This document shows, piece by piece, positions 8,901 to 18,252 of a stretch of 64,000 nucleotides of DNA (its first letter is position 1; every line of letters starts with the position of its first letter). Where the stretch lies: positions 44,846,989 to 44,910,988 of the forward strand of contig CP136064.1 of the NCBI GenBank assembly GCA_032622095.1. Direction: 5' to 3'. Position numbers and translations under genes: made by a program. Below the pieces are notes generated by a model, which worked only from the letters and a program-made list of their open reading frames with translations, was not told the DNA's origin and did no database searches. This DNA comes from Siphonodentalium dalli. Taxonomy: Eukaryota; Mollusca; Scaphopoda; Gadilida; Siphonodentaliidae.

Positions 8901-11531
8901 TATCGGATTTGTGATGAAGATCGAGTTATTTCAGTAGATACGTGTTAACATGAGCTATTGGATCTGTGATGAATGGACATTGAGCAGTTGGATGATTGCC
9001 GAAGGAATGTCGTGCATGTCAAACATTTGTTGATAAGGTGTAGTGGGGAGAGATCATTCATGTTATTTTTTTGGAACTATATGCAGCAGTATCCACTACA
9101 GTAATTCTGCTGTGGTTAAGGAGTCGATTACTTAGGGCATTACACTAGCTCCCATAATATTGCAAGCTGAAAGTCAAGTTCTGTCTTTTAACCCTTCCAT
9201 GACTGGAGCTTCCTGCAATTTTACGAAAACCCTGCGCCAATCCATTCTCTTATATAAGGGAGTCTCCCATGGGGAGCATCTCATATACACCTGTAAGAGA
9301 ATACATTGGCCTAACAATATTTACCTTGTTCTTGTAGGCCAGTGCATTCTCATATATATATGCGGGCTCCCTATGGGAGCGTCGTCCTTTTATCTATACT
9401 GAAAGCTTATTCTAGTCTTATAGAATTCAAAGTTGTTATAAGATAAATAATTTATTTGTTTGAGTGAAATATAACATCAGTCTCTAATAATACCTCTACC
9501 CCATCATCTCACAAATGTCATATCAGTATAACTTTTAACCCTTTACCCAACAGAAGGGCCCTGTGCCAATGCATTCTCTTATATATGCGAGTCGACCATA
9601 GGTCGCCTCGCATATATAAGAGAATGCATTGGCTTAACACATTACAAATTATAAAATTGTTAAAGAATGTAAGAAAAAATGGTAAAAAGTGTTAAAAAAA
9701 TATTTGTTTTAGGCCAATGCATTCTCTTATATATGCGAGGCGACCTATGGTCGACTCGCATATATAAGAGAATGCATTGGCACAGGGCATAACCGTAACT
9801 ATCACAATGTGGTCAAGGAGCCGGTTCCAATTATATCCATATTTGTATGGTTCTATTGAGACAGACCGAAGATATTTTAGGCTGTTGAAGCTTTATTTGG
9901 CCGGTTTTGGCCGGTTTGTTGGGTAAAGGGTTATATGAGTTTCTTTCCCTTTACATAAAATATGATATCTTGAGTAACATATTGTCATGATGATACAACA
10001 TTTTAATAATTGTTTGTACTGAAGTAAAAAATGCTTAAGACAGTCTAGTCCAGATATTCAAAACAATCGTTTTTCTGTGCAAAATGAATTTGTTTGCAAT
10101 GTTATCCTTCTGTGAATTGACCATACACAATACATAAATATTGTTTATGGGTACATGTAGAGTAATGCCCTAAATAATTGACTCCTTAACCTAAGCAGAA
10201 TTATGGGTAATTTTTCAGGATTTAATAGGAAATATGGCCTGTTCTCATTCATCAGAAAGCCCTCAGTGAGAGCTTTCCGATAAATGGAAACAAGCCATAT
10301 TTCCGACTAAGTCCTGAAAAATTACCCATAATTCTGCTGTGGTTAAGGAGTCGATTATTTAGGGTATCACTGTAGTATTCAACAGATGTTTACCATTCTC
10401 ACAGGCAGATTGACTTTAACGAATTCTTGGAGATCGTAATGGACAGACAGGAGGACAGCAGAGATATCTATGGTGAGATTGTCAGTGGATTCAAGATGTT
10501 CGACCAAGGTGAGCAGCTACATGTACACTTTCAGACACTAAAAATGTGGCCTCTCGTCCTTGAAATTCTTATGTAGAATTCAAATAAAATTTCGGAAGTC
10601 AAAATAGCAGTAAACAGAAGCAGTTGTCAGTAGAAATATTTTTTCTTTCTATTTAATTTTTATGCCCCCACTCTCGAAGTTCTAAATTTTTTTAATTTAT
10701 ACTCAATGAGGGTAGGGATTTCACTTGCAAAAATTGTGCAGTATTTCCCACAGTCACTTTTAAATCATGTTCATATTGTGAGAATTGCTTTAAATTGGTA
10801 ACTTTATCACAATTCTCCCCCAACCTCACAAAAAAAACAAGGGGGGGGGGTGACAAATTCAGCCTAATGGCAAATTAATATTCACAAGTATGTTTTTAGC
10901 ACAATATAGAATTTTTTTTTTAATTTGTCACTATGTTTTATATCAGCTGGGACTGAAAATGTTGCTATTTTTAGAACAATTACAATGTTCAGCTGTGAGA
11001 TGTGTGTTTTCGATTGAAATTCTATTTATTTTTTAAAACTATTCTCAATGGAATGTTTGTAACATGTACAGAAGCTTGTCTTGTGTGTTCTAAGAATAAT
11101 AATGCAAATGTGCCTTGAAATCTAGTTTCATCAAAATTGTTTTGTTGTTGTTGGAATTGGTGCCGAAAAGAAATAAGAGCATCTTTAATAACTCTTTTGA
11201 TGCCACTTGGCACCACAACAGGGCATCCCAGTGTCATGATATTCAAATAATCTGGGAATTTTTCATAATTATGCATGTTTGACGTCGACTGGATAATTCA
11301 CAATAATGCACATTGGCTGATTGGCATCAAAAGAGTTAACTATGGATCTTTCTTGCAGATAATAAAGGTGCGATATCTCTGGAGAATCTGAAGAAGGCGT
11401 GTCAGTCTGCAGGGATCAAATTCAACCAGAAAGACCTCGAGGAGATGCTAGAAGAAGCTGATATTAACGGGGACGGGCAAATCGACCAGGCTGAATTCAT
11501 ACAAATCATGTTAAGAACTAATTTGTTCTAA
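2767..11531 (+). CDS. Centrin/caltractin-like EF-hand protein, five exons
   Basis: Joining 2767-2904, 7326-7471, 8386-8493, 10405-10508 and 11359-11531 gives 222 codons with every junction GT-AG and phases consistent. Residues 1-46 are a Lys/Ser-rich basic tail, about 45 residues longer than in typical centrins (about 170 aa). EF-hand loops fall at about 90-101 (canonical DTNCDG start, Glu at position 12), 126-137 (degenerate, Ser at position 1), 164-175 (Asn at position 12, as I recall for vertebrate centrins) and 200-211 (canonical DINGDG). The C-terminus IMLRTNLF resembles the centrin ending. Centrins are Ca2+-binding proteins of centrioles, basal bodies and contractile fibres. The sequence therefore predicts two good Ca2+ sites, one per lobe. 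The long basic N-terminus makes this a divergent centrin paralogue rather than a sure orthologue of centrin 1-3. The start is the first ATG of an exon with a clean donor. Confidence 0.88.
2932..3404. mobile_element. Foldback MITE with TTAA target duplication
   Basis: Terminal inverted repeats AGGTACTCAATCC / GGATTGAGTACCT are flanked by TTAA (2928-2931 and 3405-3408). Much of the interior is also self-complementary (GATTCGAGTCGAGGAA near 3042 pairs with the segment near 3335). The long - strand ORF over 3131-3658 is not a transposase. Lies in centrin intron 1. A second, disrupted copy is at 28247-30420. Confidence 0.8.
3410..4370. other. Centrin intron 1, nothing recognised
   Basis: AT-rich sequence with no coding support and no clear repeat boundaries. 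Confidence 0.45.
4404..4705. repeat. Two diverged copies of an inverted repeat
   Basis: AATGAGGTCCCCAGAGGGTG at about 4411 is answered by an inverted copy near 4477-4499. The same arm recurs at about 4628 with its own inverted partner at about 4685-4705. Each copy can fold into a hairpin of about 85-100 nt. Likely remnants of a foldback element. Confidence 0.6.
4818..5193. mobile_element. TIR element with internal GC-rich minisatellite
   Basis: Terminal inverted repeats CCCTGCTGGACAAAACAAGT / reverse complement (near-perfect over about 25 bp) are flanked by TA on each side. The interior is a GC-rich tandem/inverted array of the core CGGCCGCGGTGTA(C/G)TTGCC. Its composition differs strongly from the surrounding AT-rich intron. 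Probably a non-autonomous element with TA target duplication. Confidence 0.7.
5240..5570. repeat. Foldback-rich repeat
   Basis: Several mutually inverted or direct copies of a segment containing CTCAAGAT(T/C)(G/A)CATGATTTAGGC and of one containing AGGCTCACAAAAGT. It reads as a collapsed foldback element. No target duplication could be assigned. Confidence 0.55.
6178..6540 (+). mobile_element. tRNA-derived SINE
   Basis: The head carries an RNA polymerase III A box (TAGCTCAGATGGTTAGTGG, from about 6182) and an exact B box (GGTTCGAATCC, about 6255). These are further apart than in a tRNA because of an internal near-duplication (TATACCTTTGATGCGA / TATACCTTTAATGCGA). The body to about 6540 contains GTTAAAGATCCCTACCATGG. 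It is not a functional tRNA: there is no anticodon arm or acceptor pairing. Lies in centrin intron 1. Confidence 0.72.
7200..7308. repeat. Dispersed repeat, copy 2 of 2
   Basis: Partner of 747-873. It ends 17 bp before the acceptor of centrin exon 2. Confidence 0.55.
7326..7471 (+). CDS. Centrin-like exon 2
   Basis: Acceptor TTGCAG ends at 7325; donor GTGAGT begins at 7472. Codes residues 47 to part of 95: a linker, the first EF-hand helix (ELTPQEIRDLRVVFEVF) and the start of loop 1 (DTNCD). The exit phase splits the conserved loop Gly. Confidence 0.9.
8031..8273. mobile_element. TTAA-flanked MITE, CCCTTCCATGA family
   Basis: TTAA|CCCTTCCATGA ... TCATGAAAGGG|TTAA with both TTAA copies intact, as expected of piggyBac-type insertion. 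It contains two internal hairpins built on the shared core CCAATGCATTCTCTTATATA. Confidence 0.78.
8386..8493 (+). CDS. Centrin-like exon 3
   Basis: Acceptor TTTCAG ends at 8385; donor GTAAGT at 8494. Codes residues 96-130 plus part of 131: the rest of EF-loop 1 (FINAAE), its exit helix (RRGLKALGF) and the degenerate second loop. Confidence 0.9.
8533..8705. mobile_element. Palindromic MITE, CAGTAATGCCC family, copy 1 (centre deleted)
   Basis: Near-perfect inverted arms containing CTCCTTAACCACAGCAGAAT. Compared with the 13625-13837 copy, part of the left inner arm is missing. Confidence 0.78.
8809..8973. repeat. 55-bp tandem repeat, three copies
   Basis: The unit begins GATC(A/G)AGTTATTTCAGTAG and repeats at 8809, 8864 and 8919 with few changes. 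Confidence 0.85.
9101..9143. mobile_element. Solo right arm of the CAGTAATGCCC palindromic MITE
   Basis: Matches only the distal part of one arm (CTGCTGTGGTTAAGGAGTCG ... GGGCATTAC). The other arm is absent. Confidence 0.6.
9192..9385. mobile_element. Truncated TTAA-flanked MITE, CCCTTCCATGA family
   Basis: Left end TTAA|CCCTTCCATGACTGG is intact. The interior hairpins follow, but the right end is replaced after about 9385. Confidence 0.65.
9539..9930. mobile_element. TTAA-type MITE, CCCTTTACCCAACA family
   Basis: TTAA|CCCTTTACCCAACA ... TGTTGGGTAAAGGG|TTAT. Two internal palindromes share the CCAATGCATTCTCTTATATA core. The full-length relative at 52151-52574 has TTAA on both sides. Confidence 0.78.
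10159..10373. mobile_element. Palindromic MITE, CAGTAATGCCC family, copy 2
   Basis: About 215 bp and almost fully self-complementary; the arms meet at AAAGC(C)CTCA(G/C)TGAGAGCTTTC. Lies 31 bp upstream of the acceptor of centrin exon 4. Confidence 0.82.
10405..10508 (+). CDS. Centrin-like exon 4
   Basis: Acceptor TCACAG ends at 10404; donor GTGAGC at 10509. Codes residues 132-165: the end of the second EF-hand (QIDFNEF), the central linker and the helix into loop 3 (FKMFDQ). Confidence 0.9.
11190..11335. mobile_element. Short TTAA-type MITE next to the last centrin exon
   Basis: Inverted ends AACTCTTTTGATGCCA / TGGCATCAAAAGAGTTAA. The right side keeps TTAA; the left is TAATAA, a probable mutated TTAA. 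Its right tip lies about 20 bp from the acceptor AG of exon 5. Confidence 0.68.
11359..11531 (+). CDS. Centrin-like exon 5 (terminal)
   Basis: Acceptor CTTGCAG ends at 11358; the frame closes at TAA 11529-11531. Codes from D166 to F222: the rest of EF-loop 3, the helix LEEMLEEAD and the canonical loop 4 (DINGDGQIDQAE). The last 64 bp form the founder-like unit of the tandem array that follows. Confidence 0.92.
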
Positions 11532-12275
11532 TGGTGATGGGCAAATCGACCAGGCTGAATTCATACAAATCATGTTAAGAACTAATTTGTTCTAATGGTG
11601 ATGGTCAAATCGACCAGGCTGAATTCATACAAATCATGTTAAGAACTAATTTGTTCTAATGGTGATGGGCAAATCAACCAGGCTGAATTCATACAAATCA
11701 TGTTAAGAACTAATTTGTTCTTATGGTGACGGGCAAATCGACCGGGCTGAATTCATACAAATCATGTTAAGAACTAATTTGTTCTAATGGTGATGGGCAA
11801 ATCAACCAGGCTGAATTCATACAAATCATGTTAAGAACTAATTTGTTCTAATGGTGATGGTCAAATCGACCAGGCTGAATTCATACAAATCATGTTAAGA
11901 ACTAATTTGTTCTAATGGTGATGGGCAAATCAACCAGGCTGAATTCATACAAATCATGTTAAGAACTAATTTGTTCTTATGGTGACGGGCAAATCGACCG
12001 GGCTGAATTCATACAAATCATGTTGAGAACTAATTTGTTCTAATGGTGACAGGCAAATCAACCAGGCTGAACTCATTCAAATCTAATTTGTTCTAATGGT
12101 GACAGGGCAAATCATCCAGGTTGAATTCATACAAATCTAATCTGTTCTAATAGTGACACGCAAATCAACCGGGTTGAATTCATACAAATCTAATCTGTTC
12201 TAATGGTGACGGGCAAATCAGACTGTAGTCGATCAGGCCAAATTCATACAAATGTAATTTGTTCTAATGATGCTG
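11532..12275 (+). repeat. 64-bp minisatellite derived from the centrin terminal exon
   Basis: Exact 64-bp spacing of ACTAATTTG at 11517, 11581, 11645, 11709, 11773, 11837, 11901, 11965 and 12029, followed by shorter, diverged units. Each unit repeats the last coding segment (loop 4 to stop). Units 2-3-4 recur as 6-7-8, giving a 256-bp higher-order period. The array would lie in the 3' UTR of the centrin mRNA. Confidence 0.93.
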
Positions 12276-12349
12276 TGATGGACAAGTCACCCAGGAGACA
12301 TACAGTTGGCATGATTTTAGTCCAGTAAGATCAAATTGAGCTCAAATTC

Positions 12350-12355
12350 AATAAA
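12350..12355 (+). promoter_or_regulatory. Candidate polyadenylation signal of the centrin-like gene
   Basis: First AATAAA after the 64-bp array. No other support. Confidence 0.3.
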
Positions 12356-13036
12356 ATATAATAGAGGCAGCGTGGTGAAAGATGTAGCCATGGTTTCAGG
12401 CCTCCAGTTACAACAACAATATATTAAAAAAAAGATGAACACCATTTTTTATTTGTTCCACTACAATTGTTAGAAACCAAATGTAATTAAAACTGTTCAT
12501 ATAAATACCAAATGAACGTCATTTTGTCATTAATAATTAACCAAATAATTATTGCAATATAACATTGAAACAATATGAAATAAATGAATATAAAATTGAG
12601 TATCAAACAAGATGGCATGTTTCGGGTGGTGCTTCTCATTTCAAAGGTGTTATTTCATACACTAGACTCAAAATGAAAATCAAGATAGTTTATGTAAAAT
12701 TTGGCCTGGAACCCTGATTACATCTTCAGACAATCCGGAGGTTTACATTGAGAACCTCAAGCTACAAATTCCAGTCAGTGTTAGCTACATGTACCTACAG
12801 TCAGATGACCAGATTTTTTTTATGTTCAGATCAAATGACCCATATTTATCAATATGCATGAACATCTGCCGATTGTATGCATCATCTGCCCAATTGGTAG
12901 CTGACATCGCCTGAAGTATAAAGTTAGACGATTTCTTTCTAAATCTCCCTACTCTTACCAGAAAGTCCATGTTATTGTTTGCTTTAATCTGAAGAAACAC
13001 AAATATAAAATAATACAAAATAATAAAAATGTTTAA

Positions 13037-13287
13037 CCCTTTCTTGACAGGAGCTATGCTGATGTAGCATTAAAGATCCTGTGCCAGTGCATTTTATAAA
13101 ATAGGTGAGGCTCCGATAGTTAGCCTCGCACATATAAGAGAATACACTGGCTTACGAGGTGGTAAATATTGTTAGGCCAATACATTCTCTTATATATGTG
13201 AGGCTCCCTATGGGAGACTCGCATATATAAGAGAATGCATTGGCACAGGGTTTTTGCATAATTTCAGGAAGCTCCAGTCATGGAAAG
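13037..13287. mobile_element. TTAA-type MITE, inverted member of the CCCTTCCATGA family
   Basis: TTAA|CCCTTTCTTGACAGGAGC at the left; GCTCCAGTCATGGAAAG at the right, where the terminal GGG-TTAA has decayed. Hairpin core present. Confidence 0.7.
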
Positions 13288-13624
13288 TTTATATATTTGA
13301 TCCAGGTTCATCTATTTTATTGTTAGTTTCCAAGATGCTTTATGTACAATGCACAAATTATTTATTTATGCTGAATTTAGCTCATGTCTTCTTTTTTATA
13401 ATATTAATAGTTTTCCAACTATATATTCACATGATGAAAGATACTGAATGTTTCAAAATTTTAAAATTGTTTCCCATGTTATTGCAAATGTTATTGAATT
13501 TCTGTGATAGCATTTATATGCACTAATCAAATGTGGTTTTCGTGTCTTACAATCTCTCTAATGAGTATCAGTCTTCATTATCAATTTGCATTTCATTGAA
13601 ATATTCTCATATTGAGCATGTTTA

Positions 13625-13837
13625 CAGTAATGCCCTAAATAATCGACTCCTTAACCACAGCAGAATTATGGGTAATTTGTTTGGATTTAGTCGGAAATAT
13701 GGCTTGTTGCCATTCATCGGAAAGCTCTCACTGAGAGCTTTCCGATGAATGGCAACAAGTCATATCTCCGACTAAATCCTGAAAAATTACCCATAATTCT
13801 GCTATGGTTAAGGAATCGATTATTTAGGGCATTACTG
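13625..13837. mobile_element. Palindromic MITE, CAGTAATGCCC family, copy 3 (best copy)
   Basis: Starts CAGTAATGCCC and ends GGGCATTACTG with TA on each side (13623-13624, 13838-13839), typical of Tc1/mariner-type insertion. The two arms are nearly perfectly complementary over the full length. The overlapping ORFs here on both strands are by-products of the palindrome. Confidence 0.85.
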
Positions 13838-13844
13838 TATGTAT

Positions 13845-15020
13845 TAAAAGGAAGTACGGCACTCACAGAGGTTAAATACGAAAAATCATACAAGCTTGCA
13901 CAATTAACCATTGTTACTAAGAAGGACATGGAAAAATAGATAAGACTTTGTTCTTATTTTTAGTATTGATAACTATTCAATGACGGGACATTGCGTCATA
14001 AAACCTTTGTTAGGCCAATATAAAAAATTGCTTGATTTACATCCCCTCCCGAATTTTTTTTATTTGGATATCTGTTAGGTAAACGTTTTTCCCATGCCTT
14101 AAGCTGTCAAATTACATTTCAATGGCCCAGTAATCAGTCTATATTGATCAAATTGGACAATCTAAATCACATTGTACATGTATTATTATATAAGATAGGA
14201 TACTTCTTCAATATCTAGAACTGTCCATGATCTTTTATGTTGGGAAGAATAAAATATAAAAAATATAGTTTGCCTCTCCCTCCAGCTGCTCCCTCCATAT
14301 TTTTCTGAAAGAGTTGGGTGTAAATCTCGCAATTTATTTATATTGGCCTTACGTAAACATTACTATTACAGTTCCAGCCATTTTATCAACACACAGCTGA
14401 GGAAATTCAGATCAAATCATGAAGGTCCACATAATTACAAAAGGTCATCACATTTAAACATATTCCAGAAAACACAAGATTTTCAACTAAAACATTTTAT
14501 TTGCAATTATAGTTTGCATTGTTTGTTGATAAAATGACTTTCACTGTGACAGTAATGTTTTAATACATAACAATGGTTTCATAATGCGAAGGGGGGCCTC
14601 GGTGGCTCAATCGGTTAGGGGTACCACTCCAAGCCGTTTCGCCCTCCAGCGCTGACGATAAGGGTTAAAATCCACATGTTTCCATCGTGGACTTTGTAAC
14701 TCGAAATCGTTATCTGGTGGAGTTGCCAGTTACTCGCCGATGGCCGGTGGTTTGCCGCACATGGTTGACGAGTTTATCAGCCATTGAAATCACTGTTAGA
14801 TTAGTCGCAAGTGTGCGGATTTCCTCCACCACTAAAACTGGCAATGTCGTGATATGGCCTTAGTTGCTAAAGCGACAATAAACCCCAATCAATCAATCAA
14901 TCAATCATAATGCGAAACATTGTCACAGAAAAATTATCAATAATAAAAATAAGAATAAAGTCTATCTATTTGTCCATGTTCTACTTAGTGATGATGGTTT
15001 ATCAAACTTTAATGATTTTT
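13845..15020. repeat. Long dispersed repeat, copy 1 (contains a SINE)
   Basis: Homologous to 41912-42690 over several hundred bp (shared AAAAATCATACAAGCTTG, then AAATCATGAAGGTC, then ACAATGGTTTCA). The copy here is interrupted by the 14593 SINE. Class unknown. Confidence 0.7.
14593..14908 (+). mobile_element. tRNA-derived SINE with AATC tail and 12-bp target duplication
   Basis: The head has A-box-like TGGCTCAATCGGTTAGGGG and B-box-like GGGTTAAAATCC. The tail is (AATC)n. A 12-bp duplication TCATAATGCGAA flanks it on both sides. The homologous repeat at about 42580 lacks the SINE and serves as the empty site. The AATC tail suggests mobilisation by a CR1/L2-like LINE. Confidence 0.88.
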
Positions 15021-15950
15021 TTAATTTACCCACTGCAAGTACCTTTATGTCTCATTAATGTTGTGTATAAATGGCTGTGATTTTTTTTATATATTATCAT
15101 TTTTTTATATTTCATTTATTGTTCTCATGACAAGAATGCTTGTGTGTTAATGTATGTTGTGTATAAAAGGCAGTGCATGTTTTACTTATTCGTCATATGC
15201 TGAATTTATGTCAATAAATAATTTGACTAAAACTTTGAGATGCATTAACCCAAAGGCAAGATGGTGTGTTATTAATGTCATCGGTAAATTTCAGAGGAAG
15301 GGCACAGAAACAATTTCGTAATCATGTACCCTCCCCCCACAATACCATAAAGGCAATGTTTTTTTTTTGCTGGGGTCAACTTTTAGGATACGGTAGTACT
15401 CAAGAGCCATAATAACTGTTACCTGCCAGCCCTCAACACCGCCCAGCTAAAATATTCCAATTGCAAACATTCACACCCTATATCATACATCACAGTCCAG
15501 TCAAAATAAAGCATAATATATGGGGTTTTTTAAAGCCATTAATAGAATAGAATAGTTTATTTGTCAATACAATATATACTTGATACTATATATATGTATA
15601 TACTTTTGCATAGTTTCTCTAACTTTAAACAATGTTATTCCATACTATAATTAAATCTCTTCCACATAAGTGGAAAATCATATTAGAGTGTTCAGCGTAC
15701 AGGGTCAATTGGCTTATTCTCACGAACACAAGGGTCCAGGGATATTTTTTGTTTGTTAATTTTTTATTTATAAATTTTGTTTTAAATGTTCCCAACACTG
15801 ACCACGAAGTCTATAATATAGTGTTGTGATGCTGGTAGACCAATTAAGGCACCCCATTCGTGAATTTTCAAAAATTGAAATTTGAAAGGGAAAATTATTA
15901 TCCTCTATAACCAATGTATGCTCACAATATGAGAGATACGTTCTAATTAA
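15021..15950. other. Intergenic, nothing recognised
   Basis: AT-rich sequence. No splice-bounded coding exon and no clear terminal repeats. Confidence 0.45.
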
Positions 15951-15956
15951 GTTTTA

Positions 15957-16290
15957 AAAAAGTGGTTTAAACAAAATAAAAACAACAATTTTCAAAGCTG
16001 GTAATTGGAGAGTTTTACAGGAAAAATTTGCAACAAACAGCATTATCTAGCTTATGAACCCAACTAGGGTATGATGCACTCAGTCTATACCATCTGAAAT
16101 CATGAATGTCTGTGAGAAAATAAATAAAACATTTTTCATTGCATATTTTAGTTTTTTGGTGGCCATTTGCAGAACTCTTATTCTTGTCGGGTGAAGGACC
16201 AAAACAACATAAAACAACATACATATTATTCAACAACGTTTGCATTAATCCGACAGATATAAACACATACTGATTCATATTTTCGAACAT
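15957..16290. repeat. Left arm of a large inverted repeat
   Basis: Its complement lies in two pieces: 17590-17700 (shared TCAGATGGTATAGACTGA) and 19213-19320 (shared CCCTAGTTGGGTTCATAA). A third, partial copy in the left-arm orientation is at about 22205-22385. Confidence 0.7.
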
Positions 16291-16294
16291 TATT

Positions 16295-17565
16295 AGCTCA
16301 ACTTACTTTGTAAGTTTGAGCTATTGCCATGGGTTGGCGTCCGTCGTCTGTGTGTCCGTCAACAATTTCCTTTGGCGCGGGCTACAGGTCGTACCTTTGG
16401 TCTGATCTTTATAAAATTTGTCATGAATGTTGACATTGACATGTAGATGGGAACGAGTCATTTTGGGGTCATTCAGCCAAAAAAAATTTAATCCATTGGC
16501 GCGGTCTACAGGTAGTACTGTTCGTCGGATCATCATGAAATTTGTCATGGATGTTAATATTGACTTGTAGATGGGAACGAGTCATTTTGGGGTCGTTCTG
16601 TCAAAAAACATGGCCGCCAGCAACCATTTTGGATTTTACTCTTCGCATGACTAAATCTTTTGGCGCGGGCTGCAGGTTGTAGCTTTAGTCGGATCTTCAT
16701 GAAATTTGTCATGGATGTTAACAATGACATGTAGATGGGAACGAGTCATTTTGGGGTCGCTCGGCCAAAAAACATGGCCGCCAGCAGCCATCTTGGATTT
16801 TACTCTTTGCATGACTAAATCCTTTGGCGTGGGCTACAGGTCGTACCTTTGGTCTGATCTTCATGAAATTTGTCATGGATGTTAACAATGACATGTAGAT
16901 GGGAACGAGTCATTTTGGGGTCATTCGGCCAAAAAACATGGCCGCTGGTGGCCATCTTTGATTTAAAAATTGAATCCATTGGCGCGGTATACAGGTCGTA
17001 CTGTTCGTCTGATCATCATGAAACTTGTCATGGATGTTAACAATGACATGTAGACGGGAACGAGTCATTTTGGGGTCATTTGGCCAAAAAACATGGCCGC
17101 TGGTGGCCATCTTGGATTTAAAAATTCAATTCATTGGCGCGGGCTACAGGTCGTACTGTTCGTCTGATCATCATGAAACTTGTCATGGATGTTAATATTG
17201 ACATGTAGATGGGAACGAGTGATTTTAAACATGGCCGCCAGCAGCCATCTTGGATTTTACTCTTTACATGACTAAATCCTTTGGCGCGGGCTACAGGTCG
17301 TAGCTTTGGTCGGAACTTCATGAAATTTGTCATGGATGTTAACAATGACATGTAGATTGGAACGAGTCATTTTGGGGTCGTTCGGCCAAAAAACATGGCC
17401 GCCAGCAGCCATCGTGGATTTTACTCTTTGCATGACTAAATCCTTTGGCACAGCTACATGTAGGTTAGACATTTCAATTAGCACCTTTCCTATTCCTCCA
17501 TTTACTGTCAACCATTAAATTATTCCCTTACCTAAGTTGACCTACAGTGTCATTGACACTTTCAT
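16295..17565. mobile_element. Helentron/HINE-like element 1 with about 160-bp tandem repeats
   Basis: Begins AGCTCAACTT... and ends with its inverse (AGTTGACCTAC) followed by the hairpin AGTGTCATTGACACT and TTCAT. The interior is a tandem array of units of 124-164 bp, each with GTAGATGGGAACGAGTCATT and CATGGCCGCCAGCAGCCATC. Subterminal inverted repeats, a 3' hairpin and a central tandem array match the known design of Helentron-associated elements in molluscs. No Rep/helicase is present. Confidence 0.75.
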
Positions 17566-17589
17566 ATTATTTTATGGTGACTTTTCATA

Positions 17590-17700
17590 AAGAAAATAGT
17601 CCTGCAAAAGGCCATCCAGAAACTAAAATAGGCAATGAAAAATATTTTCTTTATTTTCTCACAGACATTAATGATTTCAGATGGTATAGACTGAACGCCA
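17590..17700. repeat. Right arm of the large inverted repeat, part 1
   Basis: Complement of about 16060-16175. The arm is then interrupted until 19213 by two further elements. Confidence 0.7.
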
Positions 17701-17710
17701 AAGGCTTAAA

Positions 17711-18195
17711 ATTTGTACGAGAATCAGAATCGATTCTCGCAAATGATTCTCGCAAAGTGAAACATGAGAATCAACTTCGATTCTCCTTACGGTGATCAAC
17801 TTTGATTCTCGGATATATACATGTATCTCTGCTTTGTTATTTTAAGACATTATATCATTAGCTATTATACCAGGGTGTTTTGTTTTTCAATTGGCTATTA
17901 AACAGTAAACCTTCAAAACTGAAAGCTAGACATGTACAGTGTACGTATGATATTGCTATTCTGCATTCCTGTCACATTCACATCAACTCATTTTACTGAA
18001 GATAAAGTGAGAGGGTAAACTGTTTTTAAGATTTGAAAGTAAGATATTACTGTTGAGAAATTGACTCAGTGTATTGAGTTTTCAAAACTTTCCCGAGGGA
18101 TGCCCTTCGACTGTCTCTAACATGGAATGAATAATACACCATATCCCCCTCCCAACCAACTTGTGGTATCAGGATTTGATTTTGATTCTCGTACC
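17711..18195. mobile_element. Short TIR element, GTACGAGAATC family
   Basis: Left end GTACGAGAATCAGAATCGAT; right end GATTTTGATTCTCGTAC. Clusters of GATTCTCG in both orientations lie next to the ends. No target duplication could be fixed. Confidence 0.55.
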
Positions 18196-18252
18196 CTCAA
18201 TCTTTTGAATCAGCTTTGATTCTTGCAAAAATTGATAGATTTTAAGACCTGG

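Noticed and set aside
8809-12275. CRISPR-like regularly spaced repeats
   Set aside because: These are head-to-tail tandem repeats without unique spacers, in a spliced eukaryotic locus.
13533-13939. Similar proteins on both strands
   Set aside because: A mirror effect of the palindromic MITE at 13625-13837, which reads nearly the same in both directions.
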